NCBI RefSeq assembly: GCF_010211765.1
Contig: NZ_PDWO01000010.1
Span: forward strand, 1-64,000
Direction of reading: 5' to 3'
Origin: Pseudoxanthomonas kaohsiungensis
GTDB lineage: Bacteria; Pseudomonadota; Gammaproteobacteria; Xanthomonadales; Xanthomonadaceae
Length of the DNA stretch: 64,000 nt
Positions 39,918-52,014 of this stretch are shown here, piece after piece (position 1 is the first letter of the stretch; every line of letters begins with the position of its first letter). The notes beneath the pieces are model-generated. The model searched no databases, was not told the DNA's origin, and saw only the letters and a list, made by a program, of their open reading frames with translations. The position numbers were made by a program, and so were the translations under genes.

Positions 39918-41600
39918 ATGTGGGAGACCCTGGGCACCGTCCGCGACCTCGGCCGCCTGCAGCAGATCGCCTCGGTCCTGGTCGGTTACGGCTTCGGCGA
40001 CATGGTCCGACGCATCGGCCTGGCCGGCGCGCTCGAACGCGCCGGCCGCCTGCTGCACTGGCAGGACCCGCAGGCGATGGCGCACATGGCCCCGCCCGAG
40101 CGCGTGCGTCGCGCGCTGGAAGACCTCGGCCCGACCTTCGTCAAGCTCGGCCAGGTGCTGGCCACGCGCGTGGACCTGTTCGGCCCGGAGTGGATCGCCG
40201 AACTCGGGAAGCTGCAGAACGCGGTGCCGCCGCTGCCCTTCGAGCGCGTGCGGCCGCAACCGGTCGAGGACCTGGGCGCCGAACCGGAGGCGGTATTCGC
40301 GCAGCTGGATGAAGCGCCGATCGCCGCCGCCTCGCTGGCCCAGACCCATCGCGCCTGGCTGGCCGACGGCACCGCGGTGGTGCTGAAGATCCGCCGCCCC
40401 GGCATCCGCGATACCGTCGAGGCCGACCTGAGGCTGCTGGCGCGGCTGGCCGAGATCGTCGAGGCGCAGGCGCCGGACCTGCACCGCTACCGTCCGCGCG
40501 AGGTGGTCCAGCAGTTCGCCCAGTCGCTGCGCCGCGAGCTGGACTTCGCCGCCGAATGCCGCAACGCCGAGCGCATCGCCGCCAACTTCGCCGGCCACGA
40601 CGAGATCGTGGTGCCGCGCGTGCACTGGCAATGGACCTGCGAGCGGCTCAACGTGCAGGACTTCGTCGCCGGCATCCCCGGCCCGGACCTGGCCGCGGTC
40701 GATGCCTCGGGCATGGACCGGAAACGCCTGGCCCAGGTCGGGGCCGGCATCGTGCTGAAGATGGTGCTGGAGGACGGCTTCTTCCACGCCGACCCGCATC
40801 CGGGCAACATCTTCTACCTGCCGGGCGAGCGCATCGGCGTGATCGACTTCGGCATGGTCGGGCGGGTCTCGGAGCAGCGCCGCATCCAGATCGTGCAGCT
40901 GCTGCACGGGCTGGTGGAGCGCGAAGCCGAAGCGGTCACCGACGTGCTCATGGAATGGGGCGAGGGCGCCTGGGAAGCGGATGAGACGCGCCTGCAGGCC
41001 GACATCGGCGCCTTCGTCGACCAGTACCGCGGCGTGCCGCTGAAAGACCTGCGCATGGGCGCGATGCTGCTGGACGTGACCACGATCCTGCGCGACCACG
41101 GCCTGAGCCTTCCGCCCGACTTGGCGTTGATGATCAAGGCGTTCCTGACCCTGGAAGGCTTCGGTCGCCAGCTCGACCCGGACTTCGACATGGCCGGCGC
41201 CGCTCGCCCGTACGTGGAAAAGGTGCTGCTGGCCCGCTACTCGCCGCGCGCACTGCTGCGGCGCGGGCGGCGCGGTGCTATCGACGCGCTGGAGCTGGCC
41301 GGCGATTTGCCGCGCGAGCTGCGCCGCCTGCTGCGCGCCGCGCGCCGCGGGCGGTTGAACATGCAGATCGAGGTCACCTCGCTGAAGGCCTTCGGCGAGC
41401 AGGTCGACCGCGCCGCCAACCGCCTGACCATGGGCGTGGTCACCGCCGCCCTGGTAATCGGCTCGTCGATCGTGATGAACAGCGCAGGGGGCGGGGTTCC
41501 CAGCCGCTGGCTGCTGGCGCTGGGCGTGGCCGGCTTCGTCGGCGCCGCGCTGACCGGGTTATGGATCCTGCTGTCGATCTGGCGGAGCGGGCGGCGGTAG
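39918..41600 (+). CDS. ubiB: UbiB/ABC1-family atypical kinase
   Basis: 560 residues. The signature motifs are KxGQ (GPTFVKLGQVLATR), an Ala-rich nucleotide loop (PIAAASLAQTH), VVLKIRRPG, HADPHPGN and DFG (VIDFGMVGR). The C-terminus has two membrane helices (VVTAALVIGSSIV and WLLALGVAGFVGAALTGLW). The family supports ubiquinone biosynthesis or coenzyme Q precursor extraction by ATPase activity. It is not inside a ubiE-ubiJ-ubiB cluster, so it could be a second ABC1 paralogue rather than the UbiB proper. Confidence 0.85.
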   Translation: MWETLGTVRDLGRLQQIASVLVGYGFGDMVRRIGLAGALERAGRLLHWQDPQAMAHMAPPERVRRALEDLGPTFVKLGQVLATRVDLFGPEWIAELGKLQNAVPPLPFERVRPQPVEDLGAEPEAVFAQLDEAPIAAASLAQTHRAWLADGTAVVLKIRRPGIRDTVEADLRLLARLAEIVEAQAPDLHRYRPREVVQQFAQSLRRELDFAAECRNAERIAANFAGHDEIVVPRVHWQWTCERLNVQDFVAGIPGPDLAAVDASGMDRKRLAQVGAGIVLKMVLEDGFFHADPHPGNIFYLPGERIGVIDFGMVGRVSEQRRIQIVQLLHGLVEREAEAVTDVLMEWGEGAWEADETRLQADIGAFVDQYRGVPLKDLRMGAMLLDVTTILRDHGLSLPPDLALMIKAFLTLEGFGRQLDPDFDMAGAARPYVEKVLLARYSPRALLRRGRRGAIDALELAGDLPRELRRLLRAARRGRLNMQIEVTSLKAFGEQVDRAANRLTMGVVTAALVIGSSIVMNSAGGGVPSRWLLALGVAGFVGAALTGLWILLSIWRSGRR

Positions 41601-41612
41601 GAGCTGGGGCAG

Positions 41613-41647
41613 TTGCACGCGGCGGGTGTTAGTAGTATTACTACTAA
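41613..41647 (+). promoter_or_regulatory. lexA promoter with overlapping LexA operator (SOS box)
   Basis: TTGCAC (41613-41618), 17 bp and TATTAC (41636-41641) form the promoter. The perfect palindrome TTAGTAGTATTACTACTAA (41629-41647) covers the spacer end and the -10. It matches the Xanthomonas LexA site (TTAG and CTAA half-sites), so lexA represses itself. The palindrome ends 2 bp before the lexA ATG at 41650, leaving no room for a ribosome-binding site. Confidence 0.9.
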
Positions 41648-41649
41648 CC

Positions 41650-42303
41650 ATGGACCTGACCGACACCCAGCAAGCCATCCTCGCCCTGATCGCCGAGCGG
41701 ATCGAAGCGGAGGGCATGCCGCCCTCGCAGGCCGAGATCGCCCGTGCCTTCGGCTTCAAGGGCGTGCGCGCGGCGCAGTACCACCTGGAGGCGCTGGAGG
41801 CGGCCGGGGCGATCGAGCGCCTGCCGGGACGTGCCCGTGGCATCCGGGTCAAGGTCGCACCGCAACTGCCGCAGGGCGAGCTGGCCCTGCCGCCGGCCAT
41901 GAACGACGACGCGCTGCGCCTGCCGGTGCTTGGCCGGGTCGCCGCCGGCGCGCCGATCGGCGCCGACGTGCCGGCCGACATGGCCGAGAGTTTCCTGGTG
42001 TTGGACCGGGTGCTGTTCTCGCCCTCGCCCGATTACCTGCTCAAGGTGCAGGGCGACTCGATGCGCGACGAGGGAATCTTCGACGGCGACCTGATCGGCG
42101 TGCACCGTACCCGCGACGCGCGCTCGGGCCAGATCGTGGTGGCGCGGGTGGACGACGAGATCACGGTCAAGCTGCTCAAGGTCGGCAAGGACCGCATCCG
42201 GCTGCTGCCGCGCAACCCCGACTACGCGCCGATCGAGGTGCTGCCCGACCAGGATTTCGCCATCGAGGGCCTGTATTGCGGCCTGGTCCGGCCCAACCGC
42301 TGA
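41650..42303 (+). CDS. lexA: SOS repressor LexA
   Basis: 217 residues. N-terminal winged helix ([23 protein letters not shown]). Cleavage site Ala99-Gly100 (VAAGAP), catalytic Ser137 (QGDSM) and Lys174 (TVKLLK); the Ser-Lys distance of 37 equals that of E. coli LexA. On RecA-ssDNA contact it cleaves itself and derepresses SOS genes. The start fits the family and lies 2 bp from the operator, so the transcript is probably leaderless. It is part of the cluster lexA-recA-recX. Confidence 0.97.
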   Translation: MDLTDTQQAILALIAERIEAEGMPPSQAEIARAFGFKGVRAAQYHLEALEAAGAIERLPGRARGIRVKVAPQLPQGELALPPAMNDDALRLPVLGRVAAGAPIGADVPADMAESFLVLDRVLFSPSPDYLLKVQGDSMRDEGIFDGDLIGVHRTRDARSGQIVVARVDDEITVKLLKVGKDRIRLLPRNPDYAPIEVLPDQDFAIEGLYCGLVRPNR

Positions 42304-42487
42304 TGGCCGCGCCGGCTGCCCGCAATCCGGCCGGCGGCGCGGCGTTTTCCCACAGCCGGGCGCGTCGCCGGGCGATGGGAAGGCCGCATCGGCTCGCCTA
42401 GTTTTGTGTTCCCCGGCCACCGTCGCAGCCTGTGCGACCACGGCCCGCCAGACTTCACGCCACACCACTGACACCGAGGATTCCACG

Positions 42488-43516
<1,029 letters not shown>

Positions 43517-43532
43517 GCACCCACGCGGGTGC
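43517..43532 (+). terminator. Weak hairpin between recA and recX
   Basis: GCACCC and GGGTGC with an ACGC loop directly after the recA stop, with no U-run. It may attenuate recX expression relative to recA, as known in E. coli. Confidence 0.45.
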
Positions 43533-43643
43533 AACGGGTAACCGTTCCCCGCCGGAGTGCTGTCAGTGGCGCGATGGCGGGGAGCGGTCTTTGAAAGCCA
43601 GGAGGGCAGGCGCCATGGATGGCGCATATTTCCCGGGCGAACA

Positions 43644-44186
43644 ATGAGTCAGGAGTTCCGCGATCCGAAGGGCGGCCCATCGGGCGACGGCGATGGCGCG
43701 CAGATTGATGGGCCCGCTCCGGCTGGCCGCAAGCGTCGCCCGGAACCCACCCCGGCGCAGCGCGCGATGGGCTTGCTGGTCCGGCGCGAGCATTCGCGCA
43801 AGGAACTGGCCCGCAAGCTGGCAGCCAAGGGCGTGGACTCCGGTGAGGCGACGGCCACCGTCGACCGGCTCGCGGGCGAGGGCTGGCAGGACGACGCGCG
43901 TTTCGCCGAGTTCCTGGTGCGCAGCCGTGCCGCCAACAGCTACGGTCCGCTGTTCATCCGGGCCGAACTGGGCACCCACGGGCTGGGAAGCGACGCGATA
44001 GCGACTGCCCTCGCAACCTTCGAGGGCGATTGGATGGAAGTGGCCCGGGATCTCGTGCGGCGCCGCTTCGGTCCGGCCGACTCCCTGGACCTGGCCCGGC
44101 GACGCAAGGCCGCTGACCTGCTGGCCCGGCGCGGATTCGACGGCGACAGCATCCGCCGGGCGACCCGCTGGGACCCCGACGACTGA
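43644..44186 (+). CDS. recX: RecA regulator RecX
   Basis: 180 residues. The RecX three-helix repeats are recognisable: [60 protein letters not shown] and [25 protein letters not shown]. It caps and disassembles RecA filaments. The first 45 residues are Gly/Pro/Asp-rich and not part of the conserved core. The ATG at 43644 is tentative; a later start is possible, and the upstream part of the frame is unlike the family. Confidence 0.9.
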   Translation: MSQEFRDPKGGPSGDGDGAQIDGPAPAGRKRRPEPTPAQRAMGLLVRREHSRKELARKLAAKGVDSGEATATVDRLAGEGWQDDARFAEFLVRSRAANSYGPLFIRAELGTHGLGSDAIATALATFEGDWMEVARDLVRRRFGPADSLDLARRRKAADLLARRGFDGDSIRRATRWDPDD

Positions 44187-44323
44187 GTGCACGGACCCGG
44201 GACGCCCGGCCCCGGGCCAGCCGTCCCGGCCCCCGGCTCTGCTACCCTTTGCGGGTCCCATTCCCGTCCAGCCGGGCCGCTAGCGCGCCTTCCCGGCCCG
44301 GACCCGTCCGCCAGCGAAGCCCG

Positions 44324-46972
<2,649 letters not shown>

Positions 46973-47091
46973 CTGGCCGGGTCGCGCGCCCGGACCCGGC
47001 CCTGCGGACCCGGCCCTTGCCGGCCTACAGCTGGGAGAAGTACGATCCGAAGCCATTTGACCCTTCCATACGCTGCTGAGTGGACGCGCGT

Positions 47092-47109
47092 GGCCTTTTC
47101 CGGAAGGCC
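47092..47109 (+). promoter_or_regulatory. csrA leader hairpin with a GGA
   Basis: GGCCTT and AAGGCC flank TTCCGG, making a hairpin 42 bp before csrA; a GGA crosses the loop edge, and a second GGA lies in the ribosome-binding site (GGAGAAAG). CsrA binds GGA in loops and often represses its own mRNA. Autoregulation here is inferred. Confidence 0.35.
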
Positions 47110-47151
47110 TCGCGGGCCGGCGAAGGCATGCCGGCGCCATGGAGAAAGACA

Positions 47152-47358
47152 ATGCTGATTCTGACCCGCCGCGTAGGCGAAACCCTGATGATCGGTGATT
47201 CGATCACCGTCACCGTGCTCGGGGTCAAGGGCAACCAGGTGCGCATCGGCATCACCGCGCCGAAGGACGTGTCGGTGCACCGGGAGGAAATTTACCAGCG
47301 GATCCAGCGGGGCGAAGCTCCCGGAAACGCAGGCGGCGAGGGCGATCCGGCCGGATGA
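47152..47358 (+). CDS. csrA: Carbon storage regulator CsrA
   Basis: 68 residues, the standard start [16 protein letters not shown] and [21 protein letters not shown]. The dimer binds GGA motifs in mRNA leaders and controls motility, biofilm and virulence functions in xanthomonads. The C-terminal tail is short and Gly-rich. GGAGAAAG sits upstream of the ATG. It follows alaS as in E. coli and precedes tRNA-Ser. Confidence 0.98.
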   Translation: MLILTRRVGETLMIGDSITVTVLGVKGNQVRIGITAPKDVSVHREEIYQRIQRGEAPGNAGGEGDPAG

Positions 47359-47369
47359 CGGCAAAACGT

Positions 47370-47398
47370 TTGCCGCGAAACGGCGCAGACGGTATCCT
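47370..47398 (+). promoter_or_regulatory. Promoter of tRNA-Ser
   Basis: TTGCCG, 17 bp, TATCCT, 40 bp upstream of the tRNA 5' end. Confidence 0.55.
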
Positions 47399-47438
47399 TT
47401 CGCGGCCCGCGGGCACCGAGGTGCGGTGCGGGTCGAAC

Positions 47439-47531
47439 GGAGTGATGCCCGAGAGGCCGAAGGGGCTCCCCTGCTAAGGGAGTATAGGGTCAAAAGCTCT
47501 ATCGAGGGTTCGAATCCCTCTCACTCCGCCA
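47439..47531 (+). tRNA. tRNA-Ser (anticodon GCT)
   Basis: 93 nt with CCA encoded. Acceptor GGAGTGA pairs with TCACTCC. The anticodon loop CTGCTAA gives GCU, reading AGC/AGU. A long variable arm (class II) is present, and the T-loop is TTCGAAT. Confidence 0.97.
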
Positions 47532-47537
47532 GCTGCG

Positions 47538-47563
47538 AAAAGCCCCCGAAAGGGGGTTTTTTT
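47538..47563 (+). terminator. Rho-independent terminator of tRNA-Ser
   Basis: CCCCC, a GAAA loop, GGGGG and a T7 run, starting 7 bp after the tRNA. Confidence 0.9.
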
Positions 47564-47800
47564 GCATCTGGAGGAGCTGGATGAGAGCCATAGGTTCGAC
47601 AACCTTGCAGCGGTTGCACGGCGCAGCCGCCCGCACGGTGAGCCGCGTAGCGGCGAAGCAGTGGTGACGGATCTCGCTGCCCATGCCGGACGGGGGCCCC
47701 GGGCGGGAGCTCAGAGCCGCCCGGCCGGGATAACCCGCCGGGCGGAATCACGTCGCAGCACGACCTCGCGGTATATGCAGTTCCGCAGTGGCGCAGCCAT

Positions 47801-50272
47801 TCAGCGCCGGCGACCGCCGCCTCCCATGGGCCTGGAGAAGCCGCCGGCAGGCCGCGAATAACCGCCGGCCGGGCGTGAGTAGCCGCCTGCCGGCCGTTGC
47901 ACGCTGCCGCTGCTCGAGCGCTGGTAGCCGCCCTCGCGTGCCGAGCGGTCGCGGATCAGGTCGTTGCGGGTCTGGCCGTCGGGGTTGCCGCGGTGTTGTT
48001 CCGGCCGGCCCACCTGCTGCCACTCGCCGTCGTCATAGCGGTAGACGTTGCCGTCCTTGCCCGCGTACACATCGTCGTTGATCTTCGCCACGCCGCCGCG
48101 GTCGAACTCGCCGGTGTCGGTGTTGTAGCGGTAGCCGCCCGCGCCGCTGATGTCGACCCGCTGGCCATCGCTGTTGATGGCGCCCGCGCCTGCCGCGCCC
48201 TCCGGCCCGGAAACCTTGCCGGCGGCCATTTCGGTGGTGCGACCGGTTTCGGTATTGATCACGGTGCGGGTGCCGCCCGCCGCCGACTGCCCGGTATACG
48301 GGTTGTAGGCGGCGGCACCGGTGCCGCCGACCACGCGCCCGGTTTCCGGGTTGTAGCGGATGCCCTGCGCGCCGGCGCTGGTGGTGCCGGTGTAGGCATT
48401 GGTGTTGACGTAGCCTCGGCCGGCGCCGCGCCCGCCGGTGCGCTCGTTGTAGTAGCCGCCGCGGTACCCGCGGCCGATGTTGCCCGTGTACGGGTTGGCC
48501 CAGGCCGCGCCGGTGCCCGCGACCACCGCATTGCCCCAGCGGCCGTAGAAGTTCCAGGCGCCCGCGTCGCCCCACCAGCCGCCCGGATAGCCCCACCAGG
48601 GGCCCCACCACGGGTACCAGGGGTAGTAGCCCCAGCCGAAGCCGAAGCTCCAGCCCGCGTAGGTGCTCCAGCCGAAATACACGCCCATGCCATAGGTCGC
48701 GGGGCAGCCGTACCAGTAGTTGTACACCCACGGATCGCAGTAGTAGCCGGTGCCGTAGACGACCACGCCGCTGCTGGCCACGGTGCCGTAGTAGCCGGGC
48801 GTGTAGCCGACGTAGACATCGTCGCCTTCGCCGCCATAGATGCGCACGTAGGTCACGTAGTGCAGCGGTGAGCTGGTCGGGATCGAATAGATCTCGGATG
48901 GCACGCTCTCGGCCACGCTCCACGGCCCGTTGGCGGCCGGGCCGGTGAACCAGACGCCCTTGTCGACCGCATAGAAGGCGCCCCCTGGCACCAGGATCAC
49001 CGGCACCGGGGTGTTGGCTGCGTATTGCAGTCGGGTGCCGGCGATGGCCTCGAATTTCGGTTCGCCGTCGTACTGCACTTCCAGCTTCGCCTTGGTGCGG
49101 TCGACCGTGGCCGTTTGCGGGATGCTGTTGGCGATCAGCGATTCGAACGCTTCCGGAGTGCCGGCGATCGATGCGAGCACGCTGCCTTTCGCGCTGTCCG
49201 GCGGGATCTTGGCGAAATCCACCGGCAACTTGTCGGGTGCGACGTGCTGCCAGGGGCCGCGACTGGTCGCGGCGGTGAACCATCGCCCGGACACCAGCAC
49301 GTACCAGGCGTTGTTCTTGGCGCCATTGATGATCACGTCGGCGCGGGTATTGGCGATATAGCTCAGTGCGGTGCCCGGAAGCGGTGCGAACTGCGGATCG
49401 CCGTCGACCACGATCAGTTCGGCCGGGCCGGTGCGCACGACGATGTCGGGAAAGCCGCCGGACGCCAGCAATGCCTGCAGCGACTCGGGTGGGTCGTCCA
49501 GCGCATCGACCAGATGCGCGCCGACGGCCTGGTCGGCCGCCGCCTGCAGCGCCTTGTCCACCTTGTCGACCCGGCTCCAGGGCCCTTCCAGGGTCGCCGC
49601 GCTCGCCCAGCGCCCGCCGAGGCGGGTGTAGTAGCGCCCATCGTCCTGCAGCAGCAGCGAACGGCTGTTGATCACCCGCTTCACCCCCTCCATCGGGGTC
49701 GGCCTGAGTGCGGGCTTGCCGTCCACCAGTATCAGCTGCGAGGGCTTGAAAACGATCAGGATTTCCGGCGGGACGTTCTTCACCGGAAGCGTGGCCGGCT
49801 TCTTTTCGGCCTGGGTGATCGCCAGCGCGGACTCGAGCTGGTCCAGGTCGATGGTGAACGTCGCGCCTTCGCGGACCAAGCTGCGCACCAGGCCGAGGTA
49901 CCTGTCCTGGCTGGAGATCGCGGTCGGGAAGCTGGCACGCTCGAAGCTCGGATTGCGCAGGACGACTTCGCGCGCCTGCTTGTCCACCTCGGTGAGTGCG
50001 CTGAACCAGACCACGCCATAGTCGAGGCTGTCGACGGTCTTTCCGTCGGCGCCGGTCTCGACCCCGGTCTTCACCGACACGGCGAAACGTCCCCTGAGCC
50101 GGTTGCCCTCCCAGCTTTCCATCTGTGGCTGGTAGACCGTGAACGGCGTGCCGGAGGCGCTGTACTGGCGCGGGAACGGTCGCGCGTCGATCGACGTGGG
50201 GGCGGCGCAAGGAGCGGGCAGCGACATCACGGCCAGCAACAGGCCGGCGATCATGGTGGACATGCGACGCAT
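47801..50272 (-). CDS. Large secreted Gly/Tyr/Trp-rich repeat protein
   Basis: 823 residues with a signal peptide (to about residue 24). Three related modules occur at about 181-237, 287-350 and 398-458. Each has VDG-x-P near the front and GRW or GVW, then GPW near the end (LGGRWASAATLEGPW, VSGRWFTAATSRGPW, DKGVWFTGPAANGPW). Residues 483-580 are extremely Tyr/Trp/Gly-rich. Further on come NPYTG-type repeats (about 590-690) and a tail with PAGGYSR twice and PAGGFSR once (794-814). Similar proteins are commonly labelled as carbohydrate-binding family V/XII, without proven function. The start at 50272 is set by GGAG upstream. It is monocistronic. Confidence 0.8.
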   Translation of the reverse strand: MRRMSTMIAGLLLAVMSLPAPCAAPTSIDARPFPRQYSASGTPFTVYQPQMESWEGNRLRGRFAVSVKTGVETGADGKTVDSLDYGVVWFSALTEVDKQAREVVLRNPSFERASFPTAISSQDRYLGLVRSLVREGATFTIDLDQLESALAITQAEKKPATLPVKNVPPEILIVFKPSQLILVDGKPALRPTPMEGVKRVINSRSLLLQDDGRYYTRLGGRWASAATLEGPWSRVDKVDKALQAAADQAVGAHLVDALDDPPESLQALLASGGFPDIVVRTGPAELIVVDGDPQFAPLPGTALSYIANTRADVIINGAKNNAWYVLVSGRWFTAATSRGPWQHVAPDKLPVDFAKIPPDSAKGSVLASIAGTPEAFESLIANSIPQTATVDRTKAKLEVQYDGEPKFEAIAGTRLQYAANTPVPVILVPGGAFYAVDKGVWFTGPAANGPWSVAESVPSEIYSIPTSSPLHYVTYVRIYGGEGDDVYVGYTPGYYGTVASSGVVVYGTGYYCDPWVYNYWYGCPATYGMGVYFGWSTYAGWSFGFGWGYYPWYPWWGPWWGYPGGWWGDAGAWNFYGRWGNAVVAGTGAAWANPYTGNIGRGYRGGYYNERTGGRGAGRGYVNTNAYTGTTSAGAQGIRYNPETGRVVGGTGAAAYNPYTGQSAAGGTRTVINTETGRTTEMAAGKVSGPEGAAGAGAINSDGQRVDISGAGGYRYNTDTGEFDRGGVAKINDDVYAGKDGNVYRYDDGEWQQVGRPEQHRGNPDGQTRNDLIRDRSAREGGYQRSSSGSVQRPAGGYSRPAGGYSRPAGGFSRPMGGGGRRR

Positions 50273-51273
50273 GGCGTTCTCCAGCATAGCCTGATGGACT
50301 TCATTCCCGGGTACTGTTCAAGGCACCGCGGCAGCCGCGCACACCGGGAGGCGCCACGCTACCGCAGCTGCAACGGCGCCGCGGCCGGCACACGCTATCG
50401 CAGGAGCAGGCGGCCCGCGCGCGGCGCAACCGCGCGATCCGGACGGGGCCCGCCGGGCTTTCCGGCTCGCGGCGCAACGGGGAAGGTCGAGGGTCGAAGC
50501 ATCCGGTGGATGCGGGGATCGCTCCTGTCCTTCGCCTGGTCGCCGCCGCTCCGGCGATTGCAGGGACCCATCATCGTAAGCCTGCGGGTCGGACAGCATT
50601 GGGCCTTGGGCCTACGCGGACGCCGGTGCCGGGCTGTGGTCCGGTGACGTTGACGATGCCGCCCGGCGATGACGGGCGTTCCGGCTGGCCCGCGGATCCA
50701 CGGAGCCCGCATGCCCGACAACGATCGAGCAGCGAAGTGTGAATGGTTCTGTTGCGGGTGCCGGATGGACTGGTCACTGGCCGCCCACATCATCGAATCG
50801 GCGGTGGCCTCCGTTGTGGGAGGCGATCGGCATGCCGGGTGCTATCGCGGTGATCCGCACCTTCCTCAACCACTGCCTCGAGCGCGACGTCGCGGACTTG
50901 CGGGAACGCCAACGTGAGCCGCGCACGAAAACGATGATCTCTACCGGACCCCGTTCCTGCAGGCTGGCGGCGAGGGGGCGTGCCGCTCAGGACATGGGTC
51001 CTTGGGGTAATAGGTCTTCGTGATAAAGGGAAATACGATGCCCGCAGCCGTGGCGACCCGACCTCTGCACGACGGCATGCCGCGCCTGGCAATGCACGCC
51101 CTGGCCAAGCGGGTCACTGCCGGGTGGCGCCTGCCGGCCGTGGGGCCGGGCCGCGCGGCCTGCATGGATGCTTCACGCCGCCGGGGTATGGTCGGCCTGC
51201 CTCACCGGTTTCCGTCGGGCAGGTCCGTTGCGAGGTCCCGTCCAGCCTGCTTCAACCACAGAGGAGTAGTGAG
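50273..51273. other. 1-kb gap without an intact gene
   Basis: Small open frames on both strands are Arg/Pro-rich and look random. The only hint of former coding is the frameshifted ORF at 50765-51023. The region must hold the promoters of the large secreted protein (leftward) and the DUF4136 lipoprotein (rightward), but I cannot place them well. Confidence 0.65.
50765..51023 (+). pseudogene. Frameshifted small membrane-protein ORF
   Basis: From the ATG at 50765 the frame reads MDWSLAAHIIESAVASVV. If one G of the GGG at about 50818-50820 is removed, it continues as EAIGMPGAIAVIRTFLNH and then CLERDVADLRERQ. The joined peptide has a helix pattern reminiscent of small membrane proteins of the DUF1622 kind. 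The family assignment is weak. It could be a sequencing error, a remnant, or chance. Confidence 0.3.
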
Positions 51274-51828
51274 ATGACACGCCTGGTTCTGATCGTGCTG
51301 TCGACCCTGCTGCTGGCCTCGTGCGCCAGCACCCCGACCGTGCATACCGACGCCGACCCGTCGGCCAACTTCAGCGCTTACCGCACCTATACGTGGCTCA
51401 ACAAGCCCGACCAGAACGGCGTGCCGCCGCTGGCCGCGCAGCGGATCGTGGAATACGTCAACGCCCAGCTCAATGCCAAGGGCTGGCGCGAGACGCCCGA
51501 GGGCGACGTGGCGGTCGTCGCGCACGTGGCCACCCAGCAGCAGCAGAGCCTGGACACCATGTACTCCGGTCCGATGTACGGCGGCTGGGGCTGGGGGCCG
51601 GGCTGGTACGGCGGCATGGGCATGGGCAGCGCGACCACGCGCGTGCGCACCTACACGGTCGGCACGCTGGTGGTGGATCTGTTCGACACGAAGACCAAGC
51701 AGGCGATCTGGCGCGGCACCGCCAGCGACACGGTGCCGGATGATCCCGCCAAGGGGGACGCCCTCCTGCGTGCCGGCATCGCCGAGATGTTCGAGGGCTT
51801 CCCGCCGGGCAACGTGCCGGCCAAATAA
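51274..51828 (+). CDS. DUF4136 lipoprotein
   Basis: 184 residues. Lipobox LLASC with Cys17, then DUF4136 core: FSAYRTYTWLN, AQRIVEYVNAQLNAKGWRE, VGTLVVDLFDTKTKQAIWRGTASDTV. A Gly/Met/Tyr/Trp-rich insertion (YGGWGWGPGWYGGMGMG) sits mid-protein, recalling the composition of the secreted protein nearby. Outer-membrane attached by lipid after LspA processing. Function unknown. GAGGAG precedes the ATG. Confidence 0.88.
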   Translation: MTRLVLIVLSTLLLASCASTPTVHTDADPSANFSAYRTYTWLNKPDQNGVPPLAAQRIVEYVNAQLNAKGWRETPEGDVAVVAHVATQQQQSLDTMYSGPMYGGWGWGPGWYGGMGMGSATTRVRTYTVGTLVVDLFDTKTKQAIWRGTASDTVPDDPAKGDALLRAGIAEMFEGFPPGNVPAK

Positions 51829-51854
51829 CGGCGGCCGGCGGGTACCCGGTGATG

Positions 51855-51887
51855 AAAAAAAAGGGCCTGCGACAAGTCGCAGGCCCT
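51855..51887 (-). terminator. Rho-independent terminator of tRNA-Arg
   Basis: AGGGCCTGCGAC and GTCGCAGGCCCT are perfect 12-bp arms, followed on the minus strand by a T8 run. It starts 7 bp after the tRNA 3' end. Confidence 0.92.
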
Positions 51888-51893
51888 CTGAAA

Positions 51894-51970
51894 TGGCGCG
51901 CCCGGAGAGATTCGAACTCCCGACCGCCTGGTTCGTAGCCAGGTACTCTATCCAGCTGAGCTACGGGCGC
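51894..51970 (-). tRNA. tRNA-Arg (anticodon ACG)
   Basis: 77 nt with CCA encoded. The acceptor GCGCCCG pairs with CGGGCGC, the D-arm is GCTCAGCTGGATAGAGT, the loop CTACGAA gives anticodon ACG (inosine-modified, reading CGU/CGC/CGA), and the T-arm has GTTCGAAT. Confidence 0.97.
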
Positions 51971-51985
51971 GTTTCAAGGCGCGGA

Positions 51986-52014
51986 ATTATGCGCGAGCCG
52001 CTGGCGGCCGTCAA
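51986..52014 (-). promoter_or_regulatory. Promoter of tRNA-Arg, over the end of the hydrolase gene
   Basis: On the minus strand TTGACG, 17 bp and CATAAT. The -35 box overlaps the stop codon of the hydrolase gene (52011-52013), so tRNA-Arg has its own start even though it lies downstream in the same direction. Confidence 0.75.

Noticed and set aside
44187-44323. T-box or attenuator controlling alaS
   Set aside because: No T-box sequence or terminator/antiterminator pair; T-boxes are mostly a Gram-positive device.
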